From assembly GCF_900090225.1 (NCBI RefSeq), contig NZ_FMHY01000002.1, forward strand, positions 6,634,001-6,698,000: 64,000 bases of DNA, read 5' to 3'. The notes under the pieces were generated by a model, which saw only the letters and a list, made by a program, of their open reading frames with translations, did not search any database and was not told where the DNA came from. This document shows, piece after piece, positions 35,562 to 45,104 of this stretch. The translations under genes and the position numbers were made by a program. This DNA is from Micromonospora eburnea. GTDB taxonomy: Bacteria > Actinomycetota > Actinomycetes > Mycobacteriales > Micromonosporaceae. Positions within the stretch are counted from its first letter, which is position 1; every line of letters starts with the position of its first letter.

Positions 35562-35804
35562 ATGACGACGGATGACGAACTGACCGGCGACCAGCCGGCG
35601 AGCTGGCGCCCGGTCGGCGAACTCCCCGGCCAACTACCGTTCGACCGGCTCGACTACGGCGACGCCGAGCAGCTCGCGGAGATGGCCCACGTGGACGAGC
35701 CACCCACCGAGGAACCGCTGCAACTGGTGGACGAGCCGATCCGCATCGCGCCCCCGTACGACCGGACACACAAGCGACGCAACCAGCGACCGCTGCCGAC
35801 GTGA
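35562..35804 (+). CDS. 80-residue acidic protein of unknown function
   Basis: ATG at 35562 follows GAGGAGG by 6 nt. The protein is hydrophilic and acidic (LDYGDAEQLAEMAHVDEPPT) with a basic end (RTHKRRNQRPLPT). It has no cysteine, membrane segment or motif I recognise. It converges with groEL2 and shares its terminator. RBS and coding bias support a real gene. Confidence 0.7.
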   Translation: MTTDDELTGDQPASWRPVGELPGQLPFDRLDYGDAEQLAEMAHVDEPPTEEPLQLVDEPIRIAPPYDRTHKRRNQRPLPT

Positions 35805-35811
35805 GCGAACG

Positions 35812-35845
35812 GAAAGGGCGGACCGCTGACGCGGCCCGCCCTTTC
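35812..35845. terminator. bidirectional hairpin terminator between the small gene and groEL2
   Basis: GAAAGGGCGG (35812-35821) pairs with CCGCCCTTTC (35836-35845), with an inner CCGC-TGAC-GCGG stem. It sits between two converging stop codons. Confidence 0.8.
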
Positions 35846-35867
35846 GGCGTAACTGGTGGAGCTGGAC

Positions 35868-37490
<1,623 letters not shown>

Positions 37491-37689
37491 ACGGCGTTGT
37501 CCTCCTGGACACTCACGGGCCACCCGAGTCTGTGTCCCCGGATGGGCCGCCTGGTGTACGCACCTTGGGACGTCGCCACCTGGCGACGACGACGTCCGTC
37601 GGCCGGGCCGGATAGCCCGCGACGACCGGCCCCGTGCCACTCCGGCGCCGCACGACGCCGGTGTGGCCGTGGCCCTACCGCCCCGACCA

Positions 37690-37716
37690 TTGGCACTCAA
37701 CGTACGCGAGTGCCAA
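37690..37716. promoter_or_regulatory. CIRCE element 1 (HrcA operator)
   Basis: TTGGCACTC-N9-GAGTGCCAA, a perfect inverted repeat matching the CIRCE consensus TTAGCACTC-N9-GAGTGCTAA with compensated changes at one pair. It lies 200 bp upstream of the groEL2 ATG. Confidence 0.9.
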
Positions 37717-37724
37717 TGACCTGT

Positions 37725-37751
37725 TTAGCACTCTCCCTAGCCGAGTGCAAG
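37725..37751. promoter_or_regulatory. CIRCE element 2 (HrcA operator)
   Basis: TTAGCACTC-N9-GAGTGCAAG. The left arm is the exact consensus; the right arm deviates at the outer bases. It begins 8 bp after element 1, giving a tandem operator. Confidence 0.82.
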
Positions 37752-37765
37752 CAGGACGCCCCCGC

Positions 37766-39205
37766 TCAGCCGAGTTCCGCGGCCAGTTGGGCGGTGTTCA
37801 CCGGGCCTTCCTGAGCCCGCTGCTCGGCGTACGTGACCACCAGCCCGACCAGCTGCGCCAGGTAGGCGGGGGTGGCCAGCAGGGCGGAGAGCACGGCCAC
37901 CGCGACGGCCCCCGCCGCCGTACCGGGGGCGTCCATCGGGTGGGTGCCCAACGGGAGCCGTCCGAACATCTCGATCGCCGCACCGACCAGGGCGCCGCCG
38001 ACCGCCGCGACGGCAACCAGCGCGACCCGGCCCAGCACCATCCCGAACCGCCGGTGGAACATCTGGAAGGAGCGGCCGATCGGATTCTCCCGCTCGAAGA
38101 GGTAGACCGGGCCGGCCAGGGCCAGGGCGAACGCCACGTAGATCCCGGGCAGCAGGCAGAAGCAGGCGCCGACCGCGAACAGCAGCGTGGCGAGGATGGT
38201 CCAGCCCCAGAGACCGAGGGCGCGACGCAGGCCGTACCGGAGGGCGGCGCCCACCCCGGCGGGCTCGCCGGCCGCCTGACGGGTGATCACCCAGGAGCCG
38301 GCCGCCCAGCCGGTGCTCTGCAACGGCCCGAAGAGCAGGCTGGCCACGATGATCACGCCGTAGAAGGTGAAGGTCTGCGAGAAGTAGCCGTCCGGCAGGA
38401 TCGGCGCGCCGTCCGGCCCGGTGGCGAACTGGTCCGGCGGGGCGAAGGCCGCCGAGAGAACCGACATCACCGCGGCCGGTACCGCCTGGGTGAGCAGCAG
38501 GATCGGCAGCAAGGGCCGCCAGCCTCGACGTATCGCCGCCGAGCAGCGGGAGAACCAGGCCCCGACCCCGGCGTGCGGCGGCGTGACCAGCGGATCACCG
38601 GGATCGATGCCCGGGTACCAGCCATAGGGTTGGCCGGGCATCGGGTAACCGGGATACCCCCCGACCGGCGCGGGACCACCCGCGGTCGGCCACACCCAGC
38701 CCTGCGGCTGCCCGGTGGGGTGCGCCGGGTACGCCCCCCAGGGCTGCCCGCCGTACGCCCCGAACCCCGGCGGGCCCGGAGCCGCGCCCTGGGCCGGCAC
38801 GCCCCACTGATCAGGCGCCGCTTCAGGGAAAGGCGCGACCGGCTGACCAGGCACCGCTCCGGAGAACGGCGCGACCGGCTGACCAGGCACCGCTCCGGAG
38901 AACGGCGCGACCGGCTGACCAGGCACCGCTCCGGAGAACGGCGCGACCGGCTGACCAGGCACCGCTCCGGGGAAGGGCGTGGGCCCATCGGGTTGGGCCG
39001 GTGCCGCCGGGTCGGCGTGGCTGGACTGGGCGGGCACGCCCGGACCTGTCGGGGTGGACTGTCCGGACGCGGTCGACTCGCCCGCCTGCCCCGGCCGCGG
39101 TGCCGGCTCGGCGGTTGGCGGTGTGAACCGGGTCGGGTCGACCGGGGTGCCGGACGACGCCGGGGGCCCCGGCTCGACGGGATTCGACGGCGGCTGATCG
39201 GACAT
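37766..39205 (-). CDS. membrane protein with a Pro/Gly-rich, tandem-repeat N-terminal tail
   Basis: A 479-residue protein. Residues 1-210 are a Pro/Gly/Ala-rich cytoplasmic tail holding four consecutive 12-residue units of the type FSGAVPGQPVAP, then Tyr/Trp-rich GYPMPGQPYGWYPGI. From about residue 225 there are five or six membrane helices (PLLPILLLTQAVPAAVMSVL, YGVIIVASLLFGPLQSTGWA, LLFAVGACFCLLPGIYVAFA, GRVALVAVAAVGGALVGAA). The membrane part resembles DUF975/glycerophosphodiesterase-type membrane domains common in actinobacteria; no enzyme domain is visible. Its stop is close to CIRCE element 2. Function unknown. Confidence 0.83.
   Translation of the reverse strand: MSDQPPSNPVEPGPPASSGTPVDPTRFTPPTAEPAPRPGQAGESTASGQSTPTGPGVPAQSSHADPAAPAQPDGPTPFPGAVPGQPVAPFSGAVPGQPVAPFSGAVPGQPVAPFSGAVPGQPVAPFPEAAPDQWGVPAQGAAPGPPGFGAYGGQPWGAYPAHPTGQPQGWVWPTAGGPAPVGGYPGYPMPGQPYGWYPGIDPGDPLVTPPHAGVGAWFSRCSAAIRRGWRPLLPILLLTQAVPAAVMSVLSAAFAPPDQFATGPDGAPILPDGYFSQTFTFYGVIIVASLLFGPLQSTGWAAGSWVITRQAAGEPAGVGAALRYGLRRALGLWGWTILATLLFAVGACFCLLPGIYVAFALALAGPVYLFERENPIGRSFQMFHRRFGMVLGRVALVAVAAVGGALVGAAIEMFGRLPLGTHPMDAPGTAAGAVAVAVLSALLATPAYLAQLVGLVVTYAEQRAQEGPVNTAQLAAELG
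38832..38975. repeat. 36-bp tandem repeat, four units, inside the membrane-protein gene
   Basis: Units begin at 38832, 38868, 38904 and 38940, each GGCGCGACCGGCTGACCAGG then CACCGCTCCGGAGAAC. The first three are identical; the fourth differs only at its end. The unit is a multiple of three and keeps the frame (12 residues). Confidence 0.92.
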
Positions 39206-39315
39206 GAACCCTCCTCAGCGGCAATGGCTGGAACGGTTCATGATCCTCCACGGTGCGCACGCACCGCAGCCCCCCTGATGGGGGTGGAAAGGCCGCCGGA
39301 CGAGCGGCGACGGGA

Positions 39316-39519
39316 TCAGGCGATGACCCGGACCCGCTCCGCCTGCGGGCCCTTCTGCCCCTGTGCGATCTCGAACTCGACCCGCTGGCCGTCGTCCAGC
39401 GCCTTGTAGCCGTCCATCTCGATCGCGGAGAAGTGGACGAAGACGTCCTGCCCGCCGTCAACGGCGATGAAGCCGTAGCCCTTTTCGGCGTTGAACCACT
39501 TGACGGTGCCCTGTGCCAC
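39316..39519 (-). CDS. CspA-family cold-shock protein
   Basis: A 67-residue OB-fold RNA chaperone. AQGTVKWFNAEKGYGFIAVD contains RNP1 (KGYGFI) and DVFVHFSAIEMDG contains RNP2 (VFVHF). The length is standard. GTG at 39519 is the start, preceded by GAGGAAG, and gives MAQGTVKWF as in homologues. It binds single-stranded RNA and melts secondary structure. In streptomycetes a cold-shock gene also neighbours groEL2 and thrC, as here. Confidence 0.95.
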   Translation of the reverse strand: MAQGTVKWFNAEKGYGFIAVDGGQDVFVHFSAIEMDGYKALDDGQRVEFEIAQGQKGPQAERVRVIA

Positions 39520-39740
39520 GGTGCACTTCCTCACTCTGCGCGGCGTTCCCACAAACCGGAGACCGGCGGACCGGCACCGGTGGCCGACCGGTTCGCGATC
39601 GGCGACGACCGCAGAATCGGTGACCGAAATCGCACGCTACACGAGGCGTGACGAGCGCGCACGACCACAAATCGGGCATATTCCGACCAGCATTCGACCC
39701 GGACAGTCGGGAAGCCGTCGCTCTCCGGTATGTATGCGGC

Positions 39741-40265
39741 ATGACCAGCGCACCGACCACGACCCGGACCGCGAACATTCGCCGGGTCCGCCCCGAGGAC
39801 GCCGCCAGAATGCGGGCGCTCCGGTTGGAGATGCTCGCCGACTCGCCGCTGGCGTTCCTGGAGACCGTGGCCGAGGCCGCCGCCCGGCCGCACGCCGGGT
39901 ACGCGGCCCGGATCGCCGCGGTCTCCACGGGCCCGGAGACGGCCCAGTTCCTGGCCGATCCGGGCGGTCGTCTGGTCGGCCACGCCGGCGGCTCGGCCGT
40001 TCCGGACGAGCCGGGGCTGACCGTGATCCACGCTGTCTATGTCACGCCGGCCTGGCGCGGTGGCGGCCTGGTCGGCGCGCTGCTGGACGAGGTCGCCGCC
40101 TGGTCCCGAGCCTGCGGCCGGCCGGAGCTGATGCTGGAGGTGGTGGTCGGCAACGACCGCGCCTACCGGGCCTACCAGAAGCTGGGCTTCGTGGACACCG
40201 GGGTACGCGTCCCGCACCCGCGGATCCCCGTCCTGCGAGAACTCCAGATGCGCCGCCCGGCCTGA
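39741..40265 (+). CDS. GNAT-family N-acetyltransferase
   Basis: A 174-residue single-domain acetyltransferase. IRRVRPEDAARMRALRLEML begins the fold, VYVTPAWRGGGLVGALLDEV is the acetyl-CoA loop (RGGG in place of RGxG), and VVVGNDRAYRAYQKLGFVDT is motif B. Substrate unknown. ATG at 39741 is chosen. A GGGGCCCC hairpin repeat (copy D) separates it from the convergent paaN. Confidence 0.88.
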   Translation: MTSAPTTTRTANIRRVRPEDAARMRALRLEMLADSPLAFLETVAEAAARPHAGYAARIAAVSTGPETAQFLADPGGRLVGHAGGSAVPDEPGLTVIHAVYVTPAWRGGGLVGALLDEVAAWSRACGRPELMLEVVVGNDRAYRAYQKLGFVDTGVRVPHPRIPVLRELQMRRPA

Positions 40266-40321
40266 CCCACCCGACCCCGCCGCCGGGCGCACCGCCACCA
40301 CCCTGCGCGCCCGGCGCCCAG

Positions 40322-40376
40322 GTGTTAACCGGGGGCCCCTCCTCTACCGCAGGCGTTAAGAAGGGGCCCCTCCTTC
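40322..40376. terminator. hairpin repeat, copy D, against the paaN stop codon
   Basis: GTGTTAACCGGGGGCCCCTC, CTCTACCGCAGGCG and TTAAGAAGGGGCCCCTCCTT; read on the minus strand it follows the paaN TGA as TGAGGTGAAGGAGGGGCCCC. It lies between converging genes and should end both. Confidence 0.75.
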
Positions 40377-40379
40377 ACC

Positions 40380-42053
40380 TCAGACGTGGCGGCGCGACTG
40401 CACGATGCGGAAACGGTTGGCGACGTACGCGCCGTCGGTGAGCGCCGAGTTGGCCGCCGCGTTCGCCCCGCTCCCGTGGAAGTCGGAGAACGCCGCCGAC
40501 TGGTTGACGAACACCCCGCCGGTGAGGTTGCACGACAGGTGCACCCCGACCTCGATCGCCGCCGTCTCGGCCGCGTCCAGCACCGACTCGTCGGTGGCGT
40601 ACACCCCCGCGGTGAGCGCGCCCTTCTCGCCCACCGTCGAGCGGAGGATCTCCAGGCTGTGCGCGGTGGAGTTGGTCGCGATGGCGAACGAGATCGGCCC
40701 GAACCACTCCCGCGAGTAGGTCGCCGTGTCGGTCGCGTCCAGCTTGACGATGGTCGGCGTACGCACCACCGCGGCGGGGAAGGTCGGGTGCTCGACGGTC
40801 CGCGACTCCAGCACCACCTCGCCGACCTTGGCGACCTCCTCCAGCCGCTCCAGCACGCCGTCGTTGACGATCGCGCCGGTGAACTCGACCCCCCGGGCCG
40901 GGTCGGCGGTGAGCTTGCCGACCGCCGCGGCGATCCCGGCGGCCACCTCGTCGAAGCTCTTGTGCCCCTGGTCGGTCTCGATGCCGCCCCGGGGGATCAG
41001 CAGGTTCTGCGACGTGGTGCACATCTGGCCGCTGTAGAGGGCGAGCGTGAAGCCCAGGTTGCGGCACATCCCGGCGAAGTCGTCGGTGGAGTCGATCACC
41101 ACCGTGTTCAGGCCGGCCTTCTCGGTGTAGACGGCGGCCTGCCGGGCGTTCGCCTCCAGCCAGTCGCCGTACTCGGAGGAGCCGGTGAAGTCGACGATCT
41201 TGACGGCCGGGTGCAGGGCCAGGGTCGAGGCGAGCTTCTCGTCCGCCGCCTCTGGGGCGAGCTGCACCAGGTTCGGGTCGAAGCCGGCCTCGGCGAGCAC
41301 CTGGCGGGCGTACTTCACGGTGATGGCGAGCGGCAGCACCGCGCGCGGGTGCGGCTTGACGACCACCGGGTTGCCGGTGGCCAGCGAGGCGAACAGACCC
41401 GGGTACGAGTTCCAGGTCGGGAAGGTGTTGCAGCCGATCACCAGCGCCACGCCGCGCGGCACCACGTGGAAGGTCTTGCTCATCCGCAGCGGGTCGCCCT
41501 TGCCGGCGGGCTTCTCCCAGCCGGCCGTCCCCGGGTGGCGGGTCATCTCGGCGTACGCGTAGGCGATCGCCTCCAGCGCCCGGTCCAGCGCGTGCGCGCC
41601 GCCGGCCTGGAAGGCCATCACGAACGCCTGGCCGCTGGTGAACTGCACCGCGTTGGCCAGCTCGAACACGTTCTTGTGCAGCCGGTCGAGGATCTCCAGG
41701 CAGACGCCCACCCGGGCCTGCGGGCCGGCGTCGCGCCAGGCCGGCAGGGCGGCGGTGGCGGCGGCCACCAGCTGGTCGACGGTGGCGTGCGGGTAGCGCA
41801 CGTTCAGCTCCACGCCGAACGGGCTGACCTCGGTGGCGACGGTCTGCCCGTCACCCGCCTGGTCGAGGGGGAAATCGCCGTTCAGGTACGCCTCGAAGGC
41901 GGCCCTGCCGTCGGCGGCGGCGGTCTCGCCGTACACCCGGGGGCTGGGCGACTCGGGATAGGCGGACCAGTAGCCCCGCTCCGTGATCGCGGTCAGCGCC
42001 CGGGTGAGGGTCTCGGCGTGCCTGTCGTACAGGGGGTGCGGGGTCTCCGTCAT
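40380..42053 (-). CDS. paaN: PaaN-type aldehyde dehydrogenase (phenylacetate degradation family)
   Basis: A 557-residue protein of the aldehyde-dehydrogenase superfamily. HVVPRGVALVIGCNTFPTWN and NPVVVKPHPRAVLPLAI bind the nicotinamide cofactor, VDFTGSSEYGDWLE is the Rossmann turn, and LYSGQMCTTSQNLLIPRGG holds the catalytic cysteine. The overall length and the C-terminal SDFHGSGANAAANSAL fit PaaN. Homologues oxidise the ring-opened CoA aldehyde of aerobic phenylacetate breakdown, but there are no other paa genes here, so the substrate may differ. ATG at 42053. Confidence 0.85.
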   Translation of the reverse strand: MTETPHPLYDRHAETLTRALTAITERGYWSAYPESPSPRVYGETAAADGRAAFEAYLNGDFPLDQAGDGQTVATEVSPFGVELNVRYPHATVDQLVAAATAALPAWRDAGPQARVGVCLEILDRLHKNVFELANAVQFTSGQAFVMAFQAGGAHALDRALEAIAYAYAEMTRHPGTAGWEKPAGKGDPLRMSKTFHVVPRGVALVIGCNTFPTWNSYPGLFASLATGNPVVVKPHPRAVLPLAITVKYARQVLAEAGFDPNLVQLAPEAADEKLASTLALHPAVKIVDFTGSSEYGDWLEANARQAAVYTEKAGLNTVVIDSTDDFAGMCRNLGFTLALYSGQMCTTSQNLLIPRGGIETDQGHKSFDEVAAGIAAAVGKLTADPARGVEFTGAIVNDGVLERLEEVAKVGEVVLESRTVEHPTFPAAVVRTPTIVKLDATDTATYSREWFGPISFAIATNSTAHSLEILRSTVGEKGALTAGVYATDESVLDAAETAAIEVGVHLSCNLTGGVFVNQSAAFSDFHGSGANAAANSALTDGAYVANRFRIVQSRRHV

Positions 42054-42106
42054 GCCCGCCATCATGCAACAGGAAGCCACCAGATCAGTAGGGGGCTGTC
42101 ACAAAC

Positions 42107-43126
42107 TCAGATCGCCCGCTGCCAGTTCGTCCAGGCGTCCACCGGCCGGAAGCCGAGCTGCTCGTTGATCGCGATCATGTGTCGGTTCTCGGCGGCGTTC
42201 CAGGTGTCGATCACGCGCAGCGCGGGCTCGTGGTGGAGCACGTACCGCAGATTTTCGATCTTGGCGAGCAGGCCGAGCCGGTGACCTCGGTGCTCCGGAT
42301 CGACAATGGTGATCTGCTGCCAGGCGTGCCAGTCGGTGCTCGGCGCCAGGTCGATCAGAGTCCACGCGACCAGCCGGCCGGACGCCTCGTGCACCATCCC
42401 GTGGTGGTAGCGGCGGCGGCCCCGGGCGTTCAGCGTCCGCTCGGTCGCCCGTAGCCGCTCGACGTCGATCCGCTCGGGCTCCCACTCAAGATCCCCGATG
42501 GGCGCGTCGGCCAGCAGCCGACCGTCGAGGTAGGCCACGTCGGCGGCGTACTCCTCCGGGGTGTCACCGCGCCAGCGCACCGTGCGGTAACCGGCGGCGC
42601 TCACCTGAGCCTCGGCGGCGAGGCCGGCCAGCGCCGCGTGGTCGAGCTGGCCGGTGTCGAGCCGGCGGCGCACGTTGCCGAGCACCGGCCGCGCGCCCAC
42701 CGCGGCGGCGAAGGCGTCGCCCGCCGCCGACCGCGCCACACCGCCGGGCAACGCGGACACGGTCATCCCGACCACCCGCTTACGGCCGTGCTCCCGCAGT
42801 AGGCGCAGGCCGTACTCGTGCAGCGCCCGCCCGACGCCCCGGCGCCGATACGCCGGATGCACCCTCAGTTCGAGATCGGCGTTGTCGGTGTTGTCCAGCT
42901 GGGGCAGGGAGAGCGCGAGATAGCCGGCCGGCACCCCGTCGAGCCGGGCCAGCGCCCGGCACTGCACGATGCCCGGCCACGGGTGCCGGGCACCGACGAT
43001 GAACCGCTGCCGGCAGAACGGCGGAAAGTCCGGTACGTCGGCCCGCTCGGCCGCCGCACCGATCTGGTACGCCTCGTCGAGCGCGGCCGAATCGGCGGCG
43101 TCGAACGGCACGGTCGTGATGCCCAT
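42107..43126 (-). CDS. tandem-GNAT acetyltransferase with a structured leader
   Basis: A 339-residue protein with two GNAT folds. The N-terminal domain has LRVHPAYRRRGVGRALHEYG, an intact acetyl-CoA loop; the C-terminal domain has IVDPEHRGHRLGLLAKIENL and NAAENRHMIAINEQLGFRPV. Tandem proteins of this kind in actinobacteria resemble MshD-like or Eis-like enzymes; the acceptor is unknown. ATG at 43126 is chosen. Upstream, a promoter candidate, a three-way-junction RNA and a terminator-like hairpin precede the gene, suggesting control at the RNA level. Confidence 0.87.
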   Translation of the reverse strand: MGITTVPFDAADSAALDEAYQIGAAAERADVPDFPPFCRQRFIVGARHPWPGIVQCRALARLDGVPAGYLALSLPQLDNTDNADLELRVHPAYRRRGVGRALHEYGLRLLREHGRKRVVGMTVSALPGGVARSAAGDAFAAAVGARPVLGNVRRRLDTGQLDHAALAGLAAEAQVSAAGYRTVRWRGDTPEEYAADVAYLDGRLLADAPIGDLEWEPERIDVERLRATERTLNARGRRRYHHGMVHEASGRLVAWTLIDLAPSTDWHAWQQITIVDPEHRGHRLGLLAKIENLRYVLHHEPALRVIDTWNAAENRHMIAINEQLGFRPVDAWTNWQRAI

Positions 43127-43151
43127 GCGGCTGAGCCTGCGCCACGCACCG

Positions 43152-43270
43152 CGAAGGGGCCAGCGGTTTTTCCCGCTGGCCCCTTCGGACGTTGGTCGGG
43201 AGGGACGTCCGCACAACGCCTCCGGCGTTGGGCCAAAAGACCTAAAAGTCTTCGGCGGATGCCCTCCCGC
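43152..43270 (-). ncRNA. candidate structured leader RNA: three-way junction plus strong hairpin
   Basis: P1 pairs GGGAGGG and TCCGC (43268-43255, minus strand) with GCGGA and CCCTCCC (43212-43198), with a small internal loop. It encloses two hairpins: AAGAC-N6-GTCTT (43052 side: 43252-43237) and CAACGCC-GGA-GGCGTTG (43230-43214). A separate perfect 15-bp hairpin, CGAAGGGGCCAGCGG with a 6-nt loop (43187-43152), follows. The fold starts next to a predicted minus-strand transcription start and ends 26 nt before the GNAT ATG. CCGAAGAC-N4-AGGTC is reminiscent of ribosomal L10 leaders, but no rplJ follows. A further stem with TTTTTT at 43299-43326 is oriented for the plus strand. Confidence 0.45.
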
Positions 43271-43277
43271 ACCGGGT

Positions 43278-43306
43278 ATCTTCCGCCGTCCGGTTCCTGC
43301 CGTCAA
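43278..43306 (-). promoter_or_regulatory. candidate housekeeping promoter for the structured leader
   Basis: TTGACG (43306-43301), a 17-nt spacer and GAAGAT (43283-43278) on the minus strand. The predicted start is near the G at 43270, the first base before P1 of the leader RNA. Confidence 0.4.
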
Positions 43307-43408
43307 GTCCTTGTCGGCGGTTTTTTCGCACTCACAGCGAATATCCAGTTACCCCGTGAATCGACCCGATCCCCCACCCGGGCGATCCCCCCTCCCCCAC
43401 CCCGATGA

Positions 43409-43468
43409 GTCGATCAAGAAGTTCGCGTCGCCGATCCGGTGGATCCTGACGCGAACTTCTTGATCGAC
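43409..43468. terminator. perfect 21-bp inverted repeat behind thrC
   Basis: GTCGATCAAGAAGTTCGCGT plus C (43409-43429) and its exact complement (43448-43468) flank an 18-nt centre that itself contains GGATCC. It lies 17 bp beyond the thrC stop and shares its GTCGATCA head with the element at 1127-1200. Confidence 0.8.
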
Positions 43469-43484
43469 AAGGGCGGCCCGGGGG

Positions 43485-44774
43485 TCAGCGGAGGAGGCCG
43501 GCGTCGCGGGCGGCACGGAGGGAGGGCTTGATGCGGTGGGTGGGGCCGACCTGGGCGGCCACCGCGTCGAGCGTCTTGAGGCCCTCGCCGGTGTTGAAGA
43601 CGACGGTCTCGGCGGCCGGGTCGAGGCGACCCGACTCGACCAGCTTGCGCAGCACCGCCACGGTGACGCCGCCGGCGGTCTCGGCGAAGACGCCGGCGGT
43701 CCGGGCCAGCAGGCGGATGCCGGCGCGGATCTCCTCGTCGTCCACGTACTCCATCCAGCCGCCGGTGCGGCGGACCGCCTCCAGGGCGTAGAGGCCAGCG
43801 GCCGGGTCGCCGATGTTCAGCGACTTGGCGATGCCGGTCGGCTTGACCGGGACGATGGTGTCGCTGTCGCTGTGCAGCGCGGTGGCGATCGGGTTGCAGC
43901 CGGCGGACTGGGCGCCGAACACCTTCCAGCCCCCGGCCGGCGCCTCCACCAGCCCGATCTCGACCAGCTCGGAGAACGCCTTGTCGATCTTCGTGAGCAG
44001 CTCACCGCTGGCCATCGGGATGACCACCTGGGCGGGGATCCGCCAGCCGAGCTGCTCGGCCACCTCGTACCCGAGGGTCTTGGAACCCTCCGCGTAGTAC
44101 GGCCGGACGTTGACGTTGACGAAGGCGGTGTCCTCGAACTCGTCGGTCTCCACCAGTTCGCCACAGAGCCGGTTCACGTCGTCGTACGAGCCGTCGATGG
44201 CGACCAGGTCGCCGCCGTAGACCGCGGTGGTCACCACCTTGCCCTGCTCCAGGTCACTGGGGATGAAGACCACCGAGGGCACCCCGGCCCGGGCCGCGTG
44301 CGCGGCGACCGAGTTGGCCAGGTTGCCGGTGGAGGCGCAGGCGTACCGGCTGAAGCCGAGCGCGCGGGCGGCGGTCAGCGCCACCGAGACCACCCGGTCC
44401 TTGAACGAGTGGGTGGGGTTGGCACTGTCGTCCTTGACCCAGAGCGGAGCGGTGATGCCCAGCTCGGCGGCCAGCTGCGGGGCGGCGACCAGCGGGGTCA
44501 GCCCCGGATCCAGGGTGACCCGGGTGGCCGGGTCCTGGCCGGCGGGGAGCAGGGCCGCGTACCGCCAGAGGTTCTTGGGGCCGGCCTCGATCTGCTCCCG
44601 GGTGACCGTGGCCAGGGCGGCGGCGTCGTAGTCGACCTCCAGCGGGCCGAAACACTCGTAGCAGGCGTGCTGGGCGGCGAGCGGGTAGCGCGCGGAACAG
44701 GCGCGGCAGACCAGGGCTCGGGCCGGGCTGAGGGTGGTGTCGATGCCGGAGGCGGCAGGAAGCGTCGACGTCAT
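43485..44774 (-). CDS. thrC: threonine synthase
   Basis: A 429-residue PLP enzyme converting O-phosphohomoserine to threonine. The N-terminus carries a rubredoxin-like zinc-knuckle remnant (CRACSARYPLAAQHACYECF) typical of this actinobacterial type. ANPTHSFKDRVVSVALTAAR holds the PLP lysine; ASTGNLANSVAAHAARAG is the phosphate loop; VIPMASGELLTKIDKAF and GVTVAVLRKLVESGRLD are later motifs. ATG at 44774 lies behind GAGAGGA, which belongs to the closing stem of a SAM-I riboswitch. O-phosphohomoserine is shared with methionine synthesis, which explains SAM control. Confidence 0.94.
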   Translation of the reverse strand: MTSTLPAASGIDTTLSPARALVCRACSARYPLAAQHACYECFGPLEVDYDAAALATVTREQIEAGPKNLWRYAALLPAGQDPATRVTLDPGLTPLVAAPQLAAELGITAPLWVKDDSANPTHSFKDRVVSVALTAARALGFSRYACASTGNLANSVAAHAARAGVPSVVFIPSDLEQGKVVTTAVYGGDLVAIDGSYDDVNRLCGELVETDEFEDTAFVNVNVRPYYAEGSKTLGYEVAEQLGWRIPAQVVIPMASGELLTKIDKAFSELVEIGLVEAPAGGWKVFGAQSAGCNPIATALHSDSDTIVPVKPTGIAKSLNIGDPAAGLYALEAVRRTGGWMEYVDDEEIRAGIRLLARTAGVFAETAGGVTVAVLRKLVESGRLDPAAETVVFNTGEGLKTLDAVAAQVGPTHRIKPSLRAARDAGLLR

Positions 44775-44787
44775 GTCGCGAAGTTCC

Positions 44788-44919
44788 TCTCATCTTTCCC
44801 CACATCGCCCTGTGCGGCGGGGACGGAATTGGCACCTGCCCGCCGTCGCTCGTCGTCGAGCGCGCGGGTGGTTGCCGGGGCGTCATCGGGCCGTATCCCT
44901 CAGCCCCTCTGGATGAGGT
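44788..44919 (-). ncRNA. SAM-I (S-box) riboswitch
   Basis: On the minus strand: CTCATCCAGAGGGGCTGAGG, GATACGGCCCGATGACGCCC, CGGCAACC, then a variable stem, GGTGCCAATTCC, a second stem and GGGGAAAGATGAG. These are the invariant S-box blocks in order, and P1 closes CTCATC with GATGAG. The SD GAGAGGA overlaps the P1 3' arm, 15 nt before the thrC ATG, so SAM binding should reduce translation. TAGACT at 44942-44937 is a likely -10. The rest of the 330-bp gap to 45104 holds nothing else clear. Confidence 0.94.
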
Positions 44920-45104
44920 ATGCAGTTGTGCCGTCGAGTCTATGCAGGCTCCTCCGCCCGCGCGAGCGCACGTTCCACCTGGTGAGCCAGGGGCCGCCAC
45001 GGCATGCGGCCGCCGGCGCTCCGGCGGCACCCGGAACGAGATCAAGCGCACCGACGCGCGGCACCACCGGCGAGACGAACAGCGCGCGTGGCAGCATCGA
45101 CCGG

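Noticed and set aside
38832..38975. Possible CRISPR or regulatory direct repeats
   Set aside because: Units are contiguous without spacers and keep a coding frame, so they are a coding minisatellite.
40380..42053. A phenylacetate degradation island
   Set aside because: Only a PaaN-type gene is present; neighbours are GNAT genes, so no pathway cluster can be claimed.
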